A stretch of 64,000 nt of DNA from Bombyx mori (taxonomy: Eukaryota > Arthropoda > Insecta > Lepidoptera > Bombycidae): NCBI RefSeq assembly GCF_030269925.1, contig NC_085130.1, positions 6,708,501 to 6,772,500 of the forward strand, written 5' to 3'. Every line of letters starts with the position of its first letter. The stretch's first letter is position 1. This document shows positions 47,331 through 58,644 of this stretch, piece by piece. The notes beneath the pieces are model-generated. The model had not been told where the DNA came from. It saw nothing but the letters and a program-made list of their open reading frames with translations, and did not search any database. The position numbers and the translations under genes are program-made.

Positions 47331-49115
47331 GTTTTATAAAAAATCAACAAACACTCAACAAATAGCAATGGCAACAAAGTCCACAAGCAATTATAACAAA
47401 TAACTTAACGATTAATAACGATAGACTTTCCACTGTACGCAAGCGTACTTTTGGGAGCAAGCGGAATGAGGGCGCGGTGCGGGACGCAAGGTTCGACTGA
47501 TCTACCAATAACGCGCTCGATACGATTTCCCCTGCCGTCGCGCCTCACCCTCACCACCAAAGTGACCTAAAATTCGGTTCTGCGCAGTCAAGGTCATTTG
47601 CTCAAGAAGTTTGCCGATTACTATAACAAACGCACATGTTTTAAAAGATATTAAAAAACAAAAAAATAACCTACTGGATTTCATATCAAGCACAGAATAA
47701 AAAAGATTCGAAAAGTTTTCGTTTCAGTACACAAACTTTAGTAGACATAGTTTAGTTGCCAAAAGACACATTTCACTTAGATAGCTAATGTCTAAACAGA
47801 GCGTGGAGCTTGTATTATTTATCTTGAGACGAGAATTCACGATATCGGCTACATTTAGTTTCGGTAGGTATTCAAGGTTTAGTTTTAATAGTAATACTTT
47901 TAAACTGTATAACCTCTTCAGAGCCAAACACTACTACTACTTTTTAAAGTAAAAAAAACATTAATTTTAAACTATATTTGTAATTATTGCGATTTGTTAA
48001 TTCTATTATATATCGAAAGGAATTCATTTTGTAAAAAAAATATTAACAACGATGATAAATAAGTATTAAAAAAACCGTTGACATAGATGTGCATATTATG
48101 TCCTTGAAGAGGTTATGCCGTAGTATATCGGCTCGATTTTATACCTTCTGTATTATTTTGTGTTCATTGCCATATTTATGACAGCCATATTACGAGGCTA
48201 CGCTGATTTTTTTTTTAAAATCCTATAATGTAACCGAAGATCTACGAGGGAGCATCACTCCCTCGATAAATGATCCTTTCTTACTCTTTTTTTCCCCCAA
48301 ACCTTCCAAACTAAAATTTCTGTTGAATTGCATAAGTATTTTTTTTATGTTCACAAAATTTTCGCACGTCCCTACCTACGCAGTTTTGTATCACCAGTTC
48401 TAGCGCTTGGACTATATTCTATCTGAATTTCCACTCATCCACAATTCATTTCCAGAGAGAGAAAAAGCAATAAAGATACATTCCATTCATTATATTTGTC
48501 TTTGTTTACAATATCCAAAGCTAAAATGTTTCTTCTAATCAATCTAATAGGTCATTGAATTTGATGCTTTTATAGTCACGAATACTGTATACATAATTCA
48601 AGGAAAAACTTTTGTCATTTCTTTAAAGCTTAGTTGGTATCAGAAATGATTATTTATATTTTTTTACACTTCGCCACATTCCAATTCGTTCCAATTAACG
48701 GAAATAAATTATTCTCTACTATTATCCCGAAATAGAACTCACTTTTATACGATATAAATAGAATTGTCTCTGTAATTCACATAGATATTTTATAATGAAG
48801 ATTTATTGTCAACAACTTCGGAACTATTGAGTAAAACTGATTTAAAATATTCAAAATTTCAAACAGCACTAAAGAGTAGAATTTAGAACAAAGTCGACAA
48901 GGCGCCATAATTATCAATTATGATAATTTCCAAGTAACTACTACTACCTAAACACGAATTAGAAACATTATTTCAAAAATTCAAACAGTGATATCGAACA
49001 TCTATACGTAGATAAATCAATAGTTATGTAGGCATTTTAGGCGACCTATCCGCCTGCTCTTTCCAATTTATTATAAAATTTAAAAATCAACCTCCCAGTT
49101 GATCATATTTTGAAA
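47331..49115. other. Intergenic stretch, nothing recognised
   Basis: AT-rich with a GC-richer patch at 47430-47560 that may be the outer part of the transposon remnant. No supportable frame. Confidence 0.4.
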
Positions 49116-49117
49116 CT

Positions 49118-49440
49118 TTTTTTGTATTGCTTAGATTGGTAGATGAACTCACAGCCCACCTGGTCTCAAGTGGTTACTGGAGCCCATAGACATCTACAAC
49201 GTAAATGCGCCACCCGCCTTGAGATATAAGTTCTAAGGTCTCAGTATAGTTACAACGGCTGCCCCGCCCTTCAAACCGAAACGCATTACTGCTTCACTGC
49301 AGAAATAGGCAGGGTGGTGGTACCTACCCGCGCGAACTCACAAGAGGTCCGCCAGTAATTACGCAAATTATAATTTTGCGGGTATGATTTTTACACGATG
49401 TTATTCCTTCACCGTTGAAGTCAATCGTAAACATTTGTCA
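49118..49440 (-). repeat. Bm1 SINE lacking head, minus
   Basis: TTTTTTTGTATTGCTTAGAT to GTCAATCGTAAACATTTGTC, with a small deletion after AAGAGGTCC. Confidence 0.88.
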
Positions 49441-49863
49441 ACTCGAATCAAATATATAGATTACTTATTATATTTGCATTTAGCTTTTTTGAATTAGGTA
49501 CATTTCATTCGCTTTTACAGGAGGTTGACCTATTCCGAGAAATTACAGGAAGTTATTTACTAAATACCACGAACGATTAAAATATATCGTAAAATCCCCA
49601 ATAATCACATAAATCTTATTTTTAATTTTAATCATTCTTATATAGACTAGAATAATGAACATAGTTTTTTTTTTCGCTGAGCGTTGAAAGTCTAAATACG
49701 ACATATCGACAATGCTCTTAATACATAATATATCGTTTCAATTCATATCGTCACAGGAACTGTTAGTTGGCAACACCAGTACTTGTGTTTTGGGTAGATC
49801 AACATTTTTCACCGAAACACTGTTTCGCGACAGTATTAGTACCAATTTTATATTGTTTTTTTT

Positions 49864-52800
49864 CTAAATACTAATTGTGCTAATAGTGTCCGCAGGTGCT
49901 GGAGTTACGTTTGGCTGCTGTACAGTCGGGTCCAAAAGTGGAATGCTGTCAGTTGTCCTGAAATAAACGAAATAGAAATAGAATAGAAACAAATCAAACA
50001 ATCCAAAAGACAGATGACGAAACTTAACTAACTATAATTAAATTATCAAAACAATGTGTGTTGCATTACTCATTACTGTGATGCAATTAAAAATAAATGG
50101 AATTAAAACCAAAAGGAGAATCCTTTTATGAGCAAACCGAACACTACAAATTTTATTTCAGTTATTTTGGTTAGATAAAAGTAAATAATATTATTGTAAT
50201 GATCCTTGATACGTGTACAAATTTTATAGTAAATGAGACGTTGGACGTGATATTAAAGGAAATACAAAGAATCGAGGTTAAACCATTAAAATTGTTTTAA
50301 AAACAAGGTGAAATTATTACTAATGACAGATTATTTAAAATAGGTGTAAGGTCACACACATATATTTAGCTATAGTTTAAATATCGAGATAACCACCGTC
50401 AGATGTCATTGTCTTCTGTTTATTAATTGGCAACACCGAAGGAATACTAAGAACTATGGAGGATAGAAGTAAGGAGGGCCAGCTCAGTGTATTAAAAAGG
50501 GTCCGATGAAAGGGAGCTAATGGCGTCATATTAGTAAGTGGAAAGATTAAAAAAAATAGCGCTATAAAGTACCACACTTTAACCCAGCACACTTCGCTTT
50601 GTTTAAAACTGCTACATTCATATCATTTCCACTAGCGCTATTTCGGTGAGTCTTCCAACTATAATTCGCTGTTTTCAGATCGACACTTTTTCAAATTGTT
50701 CCTTATATAGGGTTAGTGTTCCTTACTTATATCCTCCATACATAGAACCAAAAAAAAACATTACTAATCTGTGGTAAACGCGCAATTCTTCTAAAAGTTC
50801 TTTCAAATACATGCCGGTATGTATGGGAGTATGGGAGTCTAGCTTGCAGATAATCATTTATGATGACACATCAGAGCCACGCGCGTGACCATTCCCGGTT
50901 AAGGCATTATGTGCCGACATCAACTAGGAGTTTATTTAGAAAAATAAATATAAAATACCTTGTTCTTGTTAGGAAAGGTTCAATCACAACGTCTTCACAG
51001 CACGGCGGCACGGGAGTCTTCTGTTGTACTATAGGCAAGGTGGTACATATAGTACCAGTCAAGTACATGTACTGAAATTGAAAGGAATAAACCAAAAAAT
51101 TGTAGTAAAATTTTTTGTCTTGTGTTTAGAGAGGCAAGCGATATCACTGCCAATCTGAGGACCTGTGTGCTTAGTGCGAGTTTTTTAACGTTCTCGATAG
51201 CGTAAAAGTTAGCTCATATTTGTATGGAATGGTATCGTTTGCCTACATTTGCCGTTAGGGCTGCTGTTCCAACTGCATACAAAATTGGATTAACTTTTAC
51301 GTTATCGAGAAGAGAAACTTTTTTACTCAGCGACGGGCCCTAACGTTCGAAATGACTTTGCATACATTCTATGCAAAATGTTTAACAGCCGAAGTGTACA
51401 TAAATAAAACGAGTTTTAAGGCTTAAAATCGTGTATTTTCCGAGGTGATTACTTTATGACTTTACGAACACTTAACGGTTTTCGTTGAAACGTACGAGAT
51501 TAAACCATAAAAAGTAATAATATTTATATCTACGACATGTAAACACCGAAAAACATTACTGTGGCAATTTTATGTTTGTTGAGATTACAATGTGTATTTA
51601 TGATTTTTTTTACACCATTGTTCTATTGGGAGTACTCGTACAGTTACCGACAAGTAAACAGTTTTATATTTATCTCACATGTACACCAGAAATGCAATTC
51701 TCTAGGTCACCTTAGATAAAAAATTCATGTTTGAAAACCTCATTTTCACCTTACTTTAGGAAGACCGAAACGGAACTACAGTGAATAATTTCAAGTAATT
51801 ATTTAAAGGACTTACCATAGACACAATTAGTATTAAATAAATCGTCGGGGTCGACCAGTGAGTGGCATTCTCTATAGCAACAACGCCCATAACCCAGTTG
51901 ATGGCGAAAAATGGCTCCAAAATCAAACATAAATTCAAATATGTCTTCAATTCATTGCCTTCCGTGTTCCAACTCCATTTTAACGAAATGTTATCCATAT
52001 ACAGCATATTTAACAGGCTTTTGTCCTGTATTGTTTTATTGGAAGCGGATCGCTAAAAGAAATTACCGAAAACAAACTTTAAACTCTTATTTGTTTAGAA
52101 CAAAATAATTTTCAATTACATTTTGTTGTGTTCAATCAAAAACAAAAAAAAAACTACCAATTCTACCAAAAAAATTATAAAGTCTGACAACACTCACCTC
52201 AATCGGATTTTCACCAGCTTCATCGTTCGCTACTCCGTTATTAGAATAATTATAATCTTCTTCGCTGGCATTGTAGTCTTTATCGAGAGTTTCCGAACTG
52301 TCAGTATTCTTTCTACTGCTGCTCGGCGTGTAAATATTATCCAAGGTTTCAATACTTGCATTTTTATCGCCGTTTTGATCATTCTTTGGCCAGTTCGTAA
52401 TGTGGTGGTCCACGAGTTCTTGTATCTTGGCCGTCAGCATTTCCGCTTGTTTTTTATTCACGCTCTTTAGGCCTAGTATCACGATGCCAGTATTAATTAA
52501 AATGAGAATCATCGCTGGTACCATAAAGCCCATGACCATGCCTTTCTCGATAGACATCCAGCAGTAATGCTTTATTTCATAATGTTCCATTGACAGGGCG
52601 TAGTTGAACTGCAAATGAAAATTTTACATCGATTTTAATCTAACTGTACTTAATACATGGTGTTTTGGAAAATTCAACATTTTTCTTTTTATATATGGCC
52701 CGCAGTGTAACACAATTTTAATCAACGCGACACGAGAGTTCAACAATCTCGTAAATAAACAACGGAGGACAGTGTAAGTCTACGGGCACGAAATTTGCGA

Positions 52801-55800
52801 TGGCTGAGCGATGGCGGCAGCGGGGCGACGCGACACGAAGCGGGTAGGCAGCGATATCTCGCGCGGGCACGAAACAAGCTGGCGGGCAGTCGCGCTTGAG
52901 CAGTGTTGTGCGAATCATGAGTTTACGTCGAAGAGAACTATTGGAGCCTAGTCTCCTATTGAGAGAATTATTATTACCTAGAGATGGTGTTCATCCAATA
53001 AATCAACGAAGACGCAATTTGGGAGAATTTTCTACGCTTTATTACGAGCTAAGGTGTCATTCAATGAAATTTTAAATTCCTTGTTAAATTATAAATTCCT
53101 CATTATCAATTTCCATTACTAAAATAATAACTGAACACAACACTGTGTACCCGCGCAAGCGACGAAACCAAAGTAGTTTGTTCTCGTCGCTTCCGCGTCG
53201 CCGTCGCCCCATCATCGCCCGTACATCGCTCGATCGCCCCGCTCTGCCATCGCCCGTTTCGTGCCCGTCCCCATACTGTGCAATGCTTTTGTATACATCG
53301 CCGTCGCGCCGCTGTCGCCATCGCTCGGCCATCGCAAGTTTCGTGTCCGTAGACTAAAGCAACGTAAGAGGCACATAACCAATAGAGAATTACAGAAGGT
53401 CCAAATCTCAATTGGTATCTTCAAAGAGTGACCAATTATGGCTTGGCGACTGACTTAAGTAGCATAATGGTATCTTCAGGGTATCCCCGCGTTGATTCAG
53501 AACCTGTTCGAACATTCGGTATTCGAGATATCAAATAGAGGGTAGGTTTAGTTGATACATAAACTGAAATGATTTATAACGACGGACGTATGACTACGAA
53601 TTAGGTAATAGTTAAGTTAAATTTAGGTAATAAAATCTTAAAAATGAGGTCACAGAGTTTAATTTCCTAAAAACGCACTAGATAGATTTTTTTATCATCA
53701 ATTTGACTCGATTGAATTACTAACAGTTCATTATCGTCATCGAAGGCTTTGCTGTTTCCGTCGCTCGCAAAGCCAATACGCGACTAACCGCCTACAGCTA
53801 AATCCTGTTTACTAGCGAAGTCGTCGTGGCCTAAAGGATAAGACGTCCGGTGCATTCGTTGTTGCGATGCATCGGTGTTCGAATCCCGCAGGTGGGTACC
53901 AATTTTTCTAATGAAATACGTACTTAACAAATGTTCACGATTGACTTCCACGGTGAAGGAATAACATCGTGCAATAAAAATCAAACCCGCAAAATTATAA
54001 TTTGCGTAATCACTGGTGGTAGGACCTCTTGTGAGTCTGCACGGATAGGTACCACCACCTTGCCTATTTCTGCCGTAAAGCAGTAATGCGTTTCGGTTTG
54101 AAGGGTGGGGCAGCCGTTATAACTATACTGAGACCTTAGAACTTATATCTCAAGGTGGGTGGCGCATTTACGTTGTAGATGTCTATGGGCTCCAGTAACC
54201 ACTTAACATCAGGTGGGCTGTGAGATCGTCCACACATCTAAGCGACAAAAAAAAAATACTACCCTCCAAATAAAACCAATATGCGATAACAACAAAGAAG
54301 AGGGTATTATCACAGAACTCACCATAACAACTACGGCAGGAACGCCGTAGGCCAGTAGGTAGTTGTACTTGAGAGGCAATAGGGTATCGCACGTGCAATA
54401 TTCTGCGACGGCCGCGGCCAAGGCTACGATCCACATCGCGCAAGTTATATGCGTGTAGTGGAGAAGCAGGGCGATCCTCTCGCATTGAGAAGGCGAGGAC
54501 ACGCCCTAAAACCATAGATAATACACATATTAGAGACATAAATTAGTTATAGATAAGCAACTCAAGCACTCAACAAAAATGTTTACGGGCATCGACCACT
54601 AGATGGCTTCGCTTCGCTTAGTTTCTCATTGCTCCTGTAGATGGCAGTAACATATTACCTATCCTATATTTTATTTTTAATAAAGAATTTTCACGCGAAA
54701 ACGATGACAGCTCCGAGACGTTTTCACTCTTCCGAACTCAGACAACGAATGTGCTTCGATTCGACTCGACTTTGCCGAAGCACACTACCCGAAGTGATCC
54801 CATGTTTGACTAGCAGTTGCTGCTTGCATCCACTAGATGGCATCCGGACACGACAAACGAAGCGACGCTTTCGCTTCGTTTGTCGATATACCTATTTAAG
54901 TATGTACCTATAATATGTATATTTATACTATACGTGTTATAATATATCGCACTATATATTTACACTATACGTTACTATGTATTTGTATTTTAATTTATAT
55001 TTCAATTCACCCACCCTTACTTACCTTCACTTGAATGGCCGAAAATGTCTTAGACATTAAATTTGGTAATGTAAATATCAGATGAACAGTAGTTAATAAA
55101 TAAATAAGCATTTTAAATGTGACGATGAAGTATTAAAGCGGGTGAACTACAGTCCGAATAGAACAAAAAAGCTAGTTACCAAAACAGCCTGTATGTAAAT
55201 GAGAGTGCAGACTCCTAGACAACAGCACAGATTGATGTTGATAGGATACAGTTTACTCTTCATTCTGAATTCCGCCGCGTAATTGCTCCACATCTGCCAC
55301 ATTACCGCGCCGGCCAGTATTATTACTGCTATAGCACTTGTTACGTAGATCTGTAAAATGAAACGTCATTAGTATTTTATTAGATACTAGCGACCCGCCC
55401 TCGCTTCGCTTCGGAAACATTCAATTTTATTATTGATGGCTGAGTCCCGCGATGTTACCCGCGGTTATTATCGTACCGTAAAAGTAGCCTAAGTTACTCC
55501 TTATATTATCAGCTACCTATCAGTAAAAGTCTGGTCAAAATCGGTTCAGCCGTTCCAGAGATTAGCCGGAACAAACAGACCGACAGACAGAAATTGTAAA
55601 AAATGTTATTTTCCTGTATACCGTATATATATATTCATATGCATGTAGTAAAAAGTGGTTATTTCAATATTACAAACAGACACTCCAATTTTATTTATTT
55701 GTATAGATTCAATGGCCATCGCCTCGTTTTTGAGTCGACGGTCCTTAATGCTGAGGGTCATGGTTTCTCTGAATGACTTTTTCAGAGGCTATCGTGCGCC

Positions 55801-57732
55801 ATTTTGTTTCCTCTACGTATTCGTTGATAGTCTGAGGCTATTCCAGGTACGACTGAACGGGTAGGTGAGCTCACGGGCTCAACTCCAGAAAAATTGCTAA
55901 CATTCATCCTAGCAAGAGCAGTCCCAGAATCTACCTCCAGATCGGAATTGCGCCCCACTTAGAAAATCCGTCGAGAAACTCTGTGTAACTGTGTCTATGG
56001 GTTAGTCGAACTCTTTGTTGTAACGACGAGGACGGTGACCGGTGCTTGAGAGTCTTATAGCACCGAGAGTGGATCCGGGGGATCCGATAAGACATGTAAT
56101 GTGACGGTGGCTTGGCGTTTCCCAGTCGCTTGGGTCGAATAGGGCCAGCTCAGTCTATCCTCGGCTACGGGTATGGCATCGTGGACTGAGCATGGCAATA
56201 GCCGTTAGTTAATTTAACATGCCTACATGAGCGCCAGCTGTTTTGGACCTGTGTGCTTAGTGCGAGTTTTTTAACGTTCTCGATAGCGTAAAAGTTAGCT
56301 CATATTTGTATGGAATGGGATCGTTTGCCTACGTTTGCCGCTAGGGGCGCTGTTCCAACTGCATACAAAATTGGGCTAACTTTTACGCTATCGAGAACGT
56401 TACAAAACTCGCACTAAGCATACTGATTACCAGCTGTCCGAACTCCTCACTGGGCTCGGTCAGCTAATCAGTTAAGAATAGGACAGACATGACAATCCTT
56501 TTTCACTTTTAATATGGAATATCACAATTTTAATTGGTGAACAGTAATCCTGATTGAAATCACTCACAAGTATCAACCATTCGTGCCGATCGCCATGGCA
56601 ACTGTTGTATCCGTATAGATAGGTTACGCTATCAATTATGTCGTGCTCTTTGAGGTCTGCGTCCGCTAACGAGTCATCTGGCAATTCTATGTCGGATATT
56701 TTATTGTCATTTAATTTAGTACTGCCTGGAATGGACAAAAAAAATTAATGGCAAAAGGACGTATTAATGTTCCTGGTGGTAAGGAACATTTTAAGGCTAT
56801 ACGAGTAGACACAGGCTTACAATTTCTACCAGCCTATTTCTACTACGCAACAGTGATATAAAAATAGTAATTGTAATTTAAAAGAGAACCGACTTCAACA
56901 ATATAAAATAAAAATATCGTCAATCTGGTCGAAGGCAATTGAGTATGCATTATTGAAGATAGGTTAAAAACTTCTGATATGATAGATCTTGATAAAATTT
57001 GGACGGGGCACGTGAAAAGCCTTCCATTTAAATAAAAAATGATTCATCAAACTCGGTTCATCTAAAAAAACGTTACGTGGTAACTAACGTACGTAAATAA
57101 ATTCGGGAGAATCAAACTGAGAACCCCTCCTTTTTTTTTAAATCGGTTCACAACACAAATCATAACACATAAAAGTTTTAATATCAATAAATATGAATAT
57201 AATAGAAACAACAAATTTCAATGTTCGATTCCCGATCACGCTGTGTCTGTGTGACATGTGTTTTTCTGTTGCTTTAAGCTTATGGATTTTCCCTACACTA
57301 TTAGTTAAACAAAATACAGACCTTGATTGCTGTTCGCAATGAACTCTGGATTAGGATACAGTTGAGGATTATCATCATAAATGGAAGACGTGAAGTTTGA
57401 CACGACCGCGCCGTACTCCGTGTCGTATGACGTGATATCATAGTCTGATCTGTCCTCAGGTCGAGGGTAAGCCTTGTGATGCTTTACGGAGACTGGCTGG
57501 TATGGTCGGTAAGAGGACTTCTGCTCCTTGAAGAAACCATTACCTGCACTCAAACGTCGAACATTATATACGGTTTTGTTTTGTTGTAATGCTAAAATGT
57601 TTTAAGCAAAATGAATTTTTAAATTATTTTTTTCAACTTGTTACTGGTTCTTCGAAACTTACCATAATGTGTTTGTGCAAAATAAAATTGAATGAAGACG
57701 ACGAGAAGAAATGATTTTTTACGCATCTTCAT
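49864..57732 (-). CDS. Seven-transmembrane receptor, secretin/adhesion class, whole gene
   Basis: Nine exons on the minus strand with matching phases: 57663-57732, 57322-57543, 56568-56725, 55180-55350, 54323-54505, 52198-52608, 51816-52052, 50959-51071, 49864-49957; all GT-AG; 1659 nt, 552 residues. Start ATG 57730-57732 opens a signal peptide (KSFLLVVFIQFYFAQT). A short Tyr/Pro-rich ectodomain of about 130 residues follows, then TM1 (LILIYVTSAIAVIILAGAV), TM2 (LCCCLGVCTLIYIQAVL), TM3 (ITCAMWIVALAAAVAE) after a conserved-type Cys, TM4 (YLLAYGVPAVVVM), the extracellular Cys-Trp (HYCWMS) and TM5 (MVMGFMVPAMILILINTGIV), TM6 (NLCLILEPFFAINWVMGVVA) and TM7 (IYLILIVSMYMYLTGTI). The HYCW motif and TM6 pattern point to family B2. 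The third intracellular loop is unusually long (about 110-130 residues), acidic and Ser/Thr-rich. No GPS cleavage motif seen. Ligand unknown. A methuselah-type receptor is an alternative. Confidence 0.85.
50379..50600 (-). other. Minus-strand open frame inside the last receptor intron, not called as exon
   Basis: 71 codons with hydrophobic segments but no acceptor/donor phase that would join exons 8 and 9; these exons already join in frame without it. Probably chance. Confidence 0.3.
51174..51311. mobile_element. MITE family C, copy 4, right end truncated
   Basis: GTGTGCTTAGTGCGAGTTTT, GCGTAAAAGTTAGCTCATAT and the return arm TTAACTTTTACGTTATCGAG; outer right terminus lost. Confidence 0.75.
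52778..53354. mobile_element. PIF/Harbinger-like element with TAA duplication
   Basis: GC-rich inverted ends of about 48 bp: left GTCTACGGGCACGAAATTTG, right complement CAAGTTTCGTGTCCGTAGAC, each bordered by TAA (52775-52777, 53355-53357). The interior is AT-rich at its centre and repeats CGATGGC/GCCATCGC motifs near both ends. No transposase frame. It lies in the receptor intron between exons 5 and 6. Confidence 0.78.
53816..54253 (+). repeat. Full-length Bm1 SINE, plus
   Basis: GAAGTCGTCGTGGCCTAAAG (A-box region), GGTGTTCGAATCCCGCAGGT (B box), the middle, and CATCTAAGCGACAAAAAAAA at the end. Good reference copy of the family here. In the intron before receptor exon 5, antisense to the gene's own direction. 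Confidence 0.93.
54600..54895. repeat. Unclassified element ending in a perfect hairpin
   Basis: CACTAGATGGCTTCGCTTCG near the left edge and CCACTAGATGGCATCCGGAC near the right. The right side contains CGACAAACGAAGCG and its exact complement with a 7-base loop (54851-54885). Confidence 0.45.
55384..55610 (+). repeat. Lepidopteran repeat (ACTAGCGACCCGCC type), plus
   Basis: TACTAGCGACCCGCCCTCGC, TCCCGCGATGTTACCCGCGG, AAAATCGGTTCAGCCGTTCC. In the intron between receptor exons 3 and 4. Confidence 0.7.
55730..56235 (-). repeat. Repeat family B, longest copy, minus
   Basis: CTATTCCAGGTACGACTGAA, GGTAGGTGAGCTCACGGGCT, AGCAAGAGCAGTCCCAGAAT, GACGAGGACGGTGACCGGTG, AAGACATGTAATGTGACGGT and GGGCCAGCTCAGTCTATCCT. 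It is the most extended family B copy in the window, about 500 bp, and has no open frame. Confidence 0.65.
56251..56423. mobile_element. MITE family C, copy 5, complete (173 bp)
   Basis: GTGTGCTTAGTGCGAGTTTT to AACTCGCACTAAGCATAC with the full inverted arms and the middle GCCGCTAGGGGCGCTGTTCC. Best intact copy of the family. Confidence 0.85.
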
Positions 57733-58644
57733 TTATAATTGACTGCTATCATGAATGATAGACATTATTTATGTCGAATATTCCAGACATATATATTTAT
57801 TTACTAATGAAAACACAAAACGAGAATGGATGTGGAGGATATGGAAAAATCAATATTATTATATCGTTTCGTTTTACGTGTTTTAGTAAAACTGTTGAGA
57901 GATTTATAGTTTTAGAAATTTCCTGATATTAAGTTATGAATTATTTATAGTACTGAAATATCTAATTTCAATTTAGCCTGTAAAAAGTGTTAAATTTTGT
58001 AATCAACATTAAACATCACTATGTACGTATGATTGGATCTTCTTAGCAATACATAAATATATTTTTAAAGCAAATTACTATCCTTTTACTGTTATCATTA
58101 ATGATGATCATAGCTAATTTTACTTGTTTATTATAGGATTTCTATTTCACTGTATTTTTGAAGACAACTTTATGCATCAAATCTGACAAGAGAATTATTT
58201 CTTCAAGTGATGTTCAAGTAAGTTTTTTAGCGGAAACAGAATTGTTATAGTCAATGTAATCAAGTTACTTTACTGCGCGTTAACCATCTGTAAAATAAAA
58301 TCGCTAGAAGTGGCTTCTTCTAAACAAGTCATTTAACTCTCAAGTATTTTTCACCATTTCCCTAGAGGTTATTTCCGTTTTTCTTGTACAACACCTACGA
58401 TGTTGTCCTTTTATACTTTATTTGTTCCGTTTAATTTTATTCAATTTCAGATCTGGTTTGAGCCTTTCTTATTTGTAAGTAAGTTTGGATGTATGAGCTA
58501 TACTCTCGTTGCCTGTCCAATCGACCAATCAAACAAAAAGTCCTAAAGTGTCAGTTTTTGATGTCACTGCTGTCATTTTCATTTACTAAAATTCAAAAAC
58601 GCAGTTCAAAATAACACGGTCAGATATAAATATACCTAGATAAA
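57733..58644. promoter_or_regulatory. Divergent intergenic region between receptor and LRR gene
   Basis: 912 bp separate the two start codons, which read away from each other. No TATA box or clear element was identified; both promoters must lie here unless upstream noncoding exons exist. Confidence 0.4.

Noticed and set aside
52123..52470. Plus-strand 115-codon frame
   Set aside because: Antisense of receptor exon 6, which has matching splice sites and transmembrane motifs on the minus strand.
53084..53424. Arg/Gly-rich frames of 70-101 codons
   Set aside because: They lie on the GC-rich inverted end of a MITE; no splice sites or conserved motif.
58300..58644. A coding exon upstream of the LRR start
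   Set aside because: No acceptor-donor pair or frame; the ATG at 58645 opens a typical helical N-terminus and is preceded by stops.
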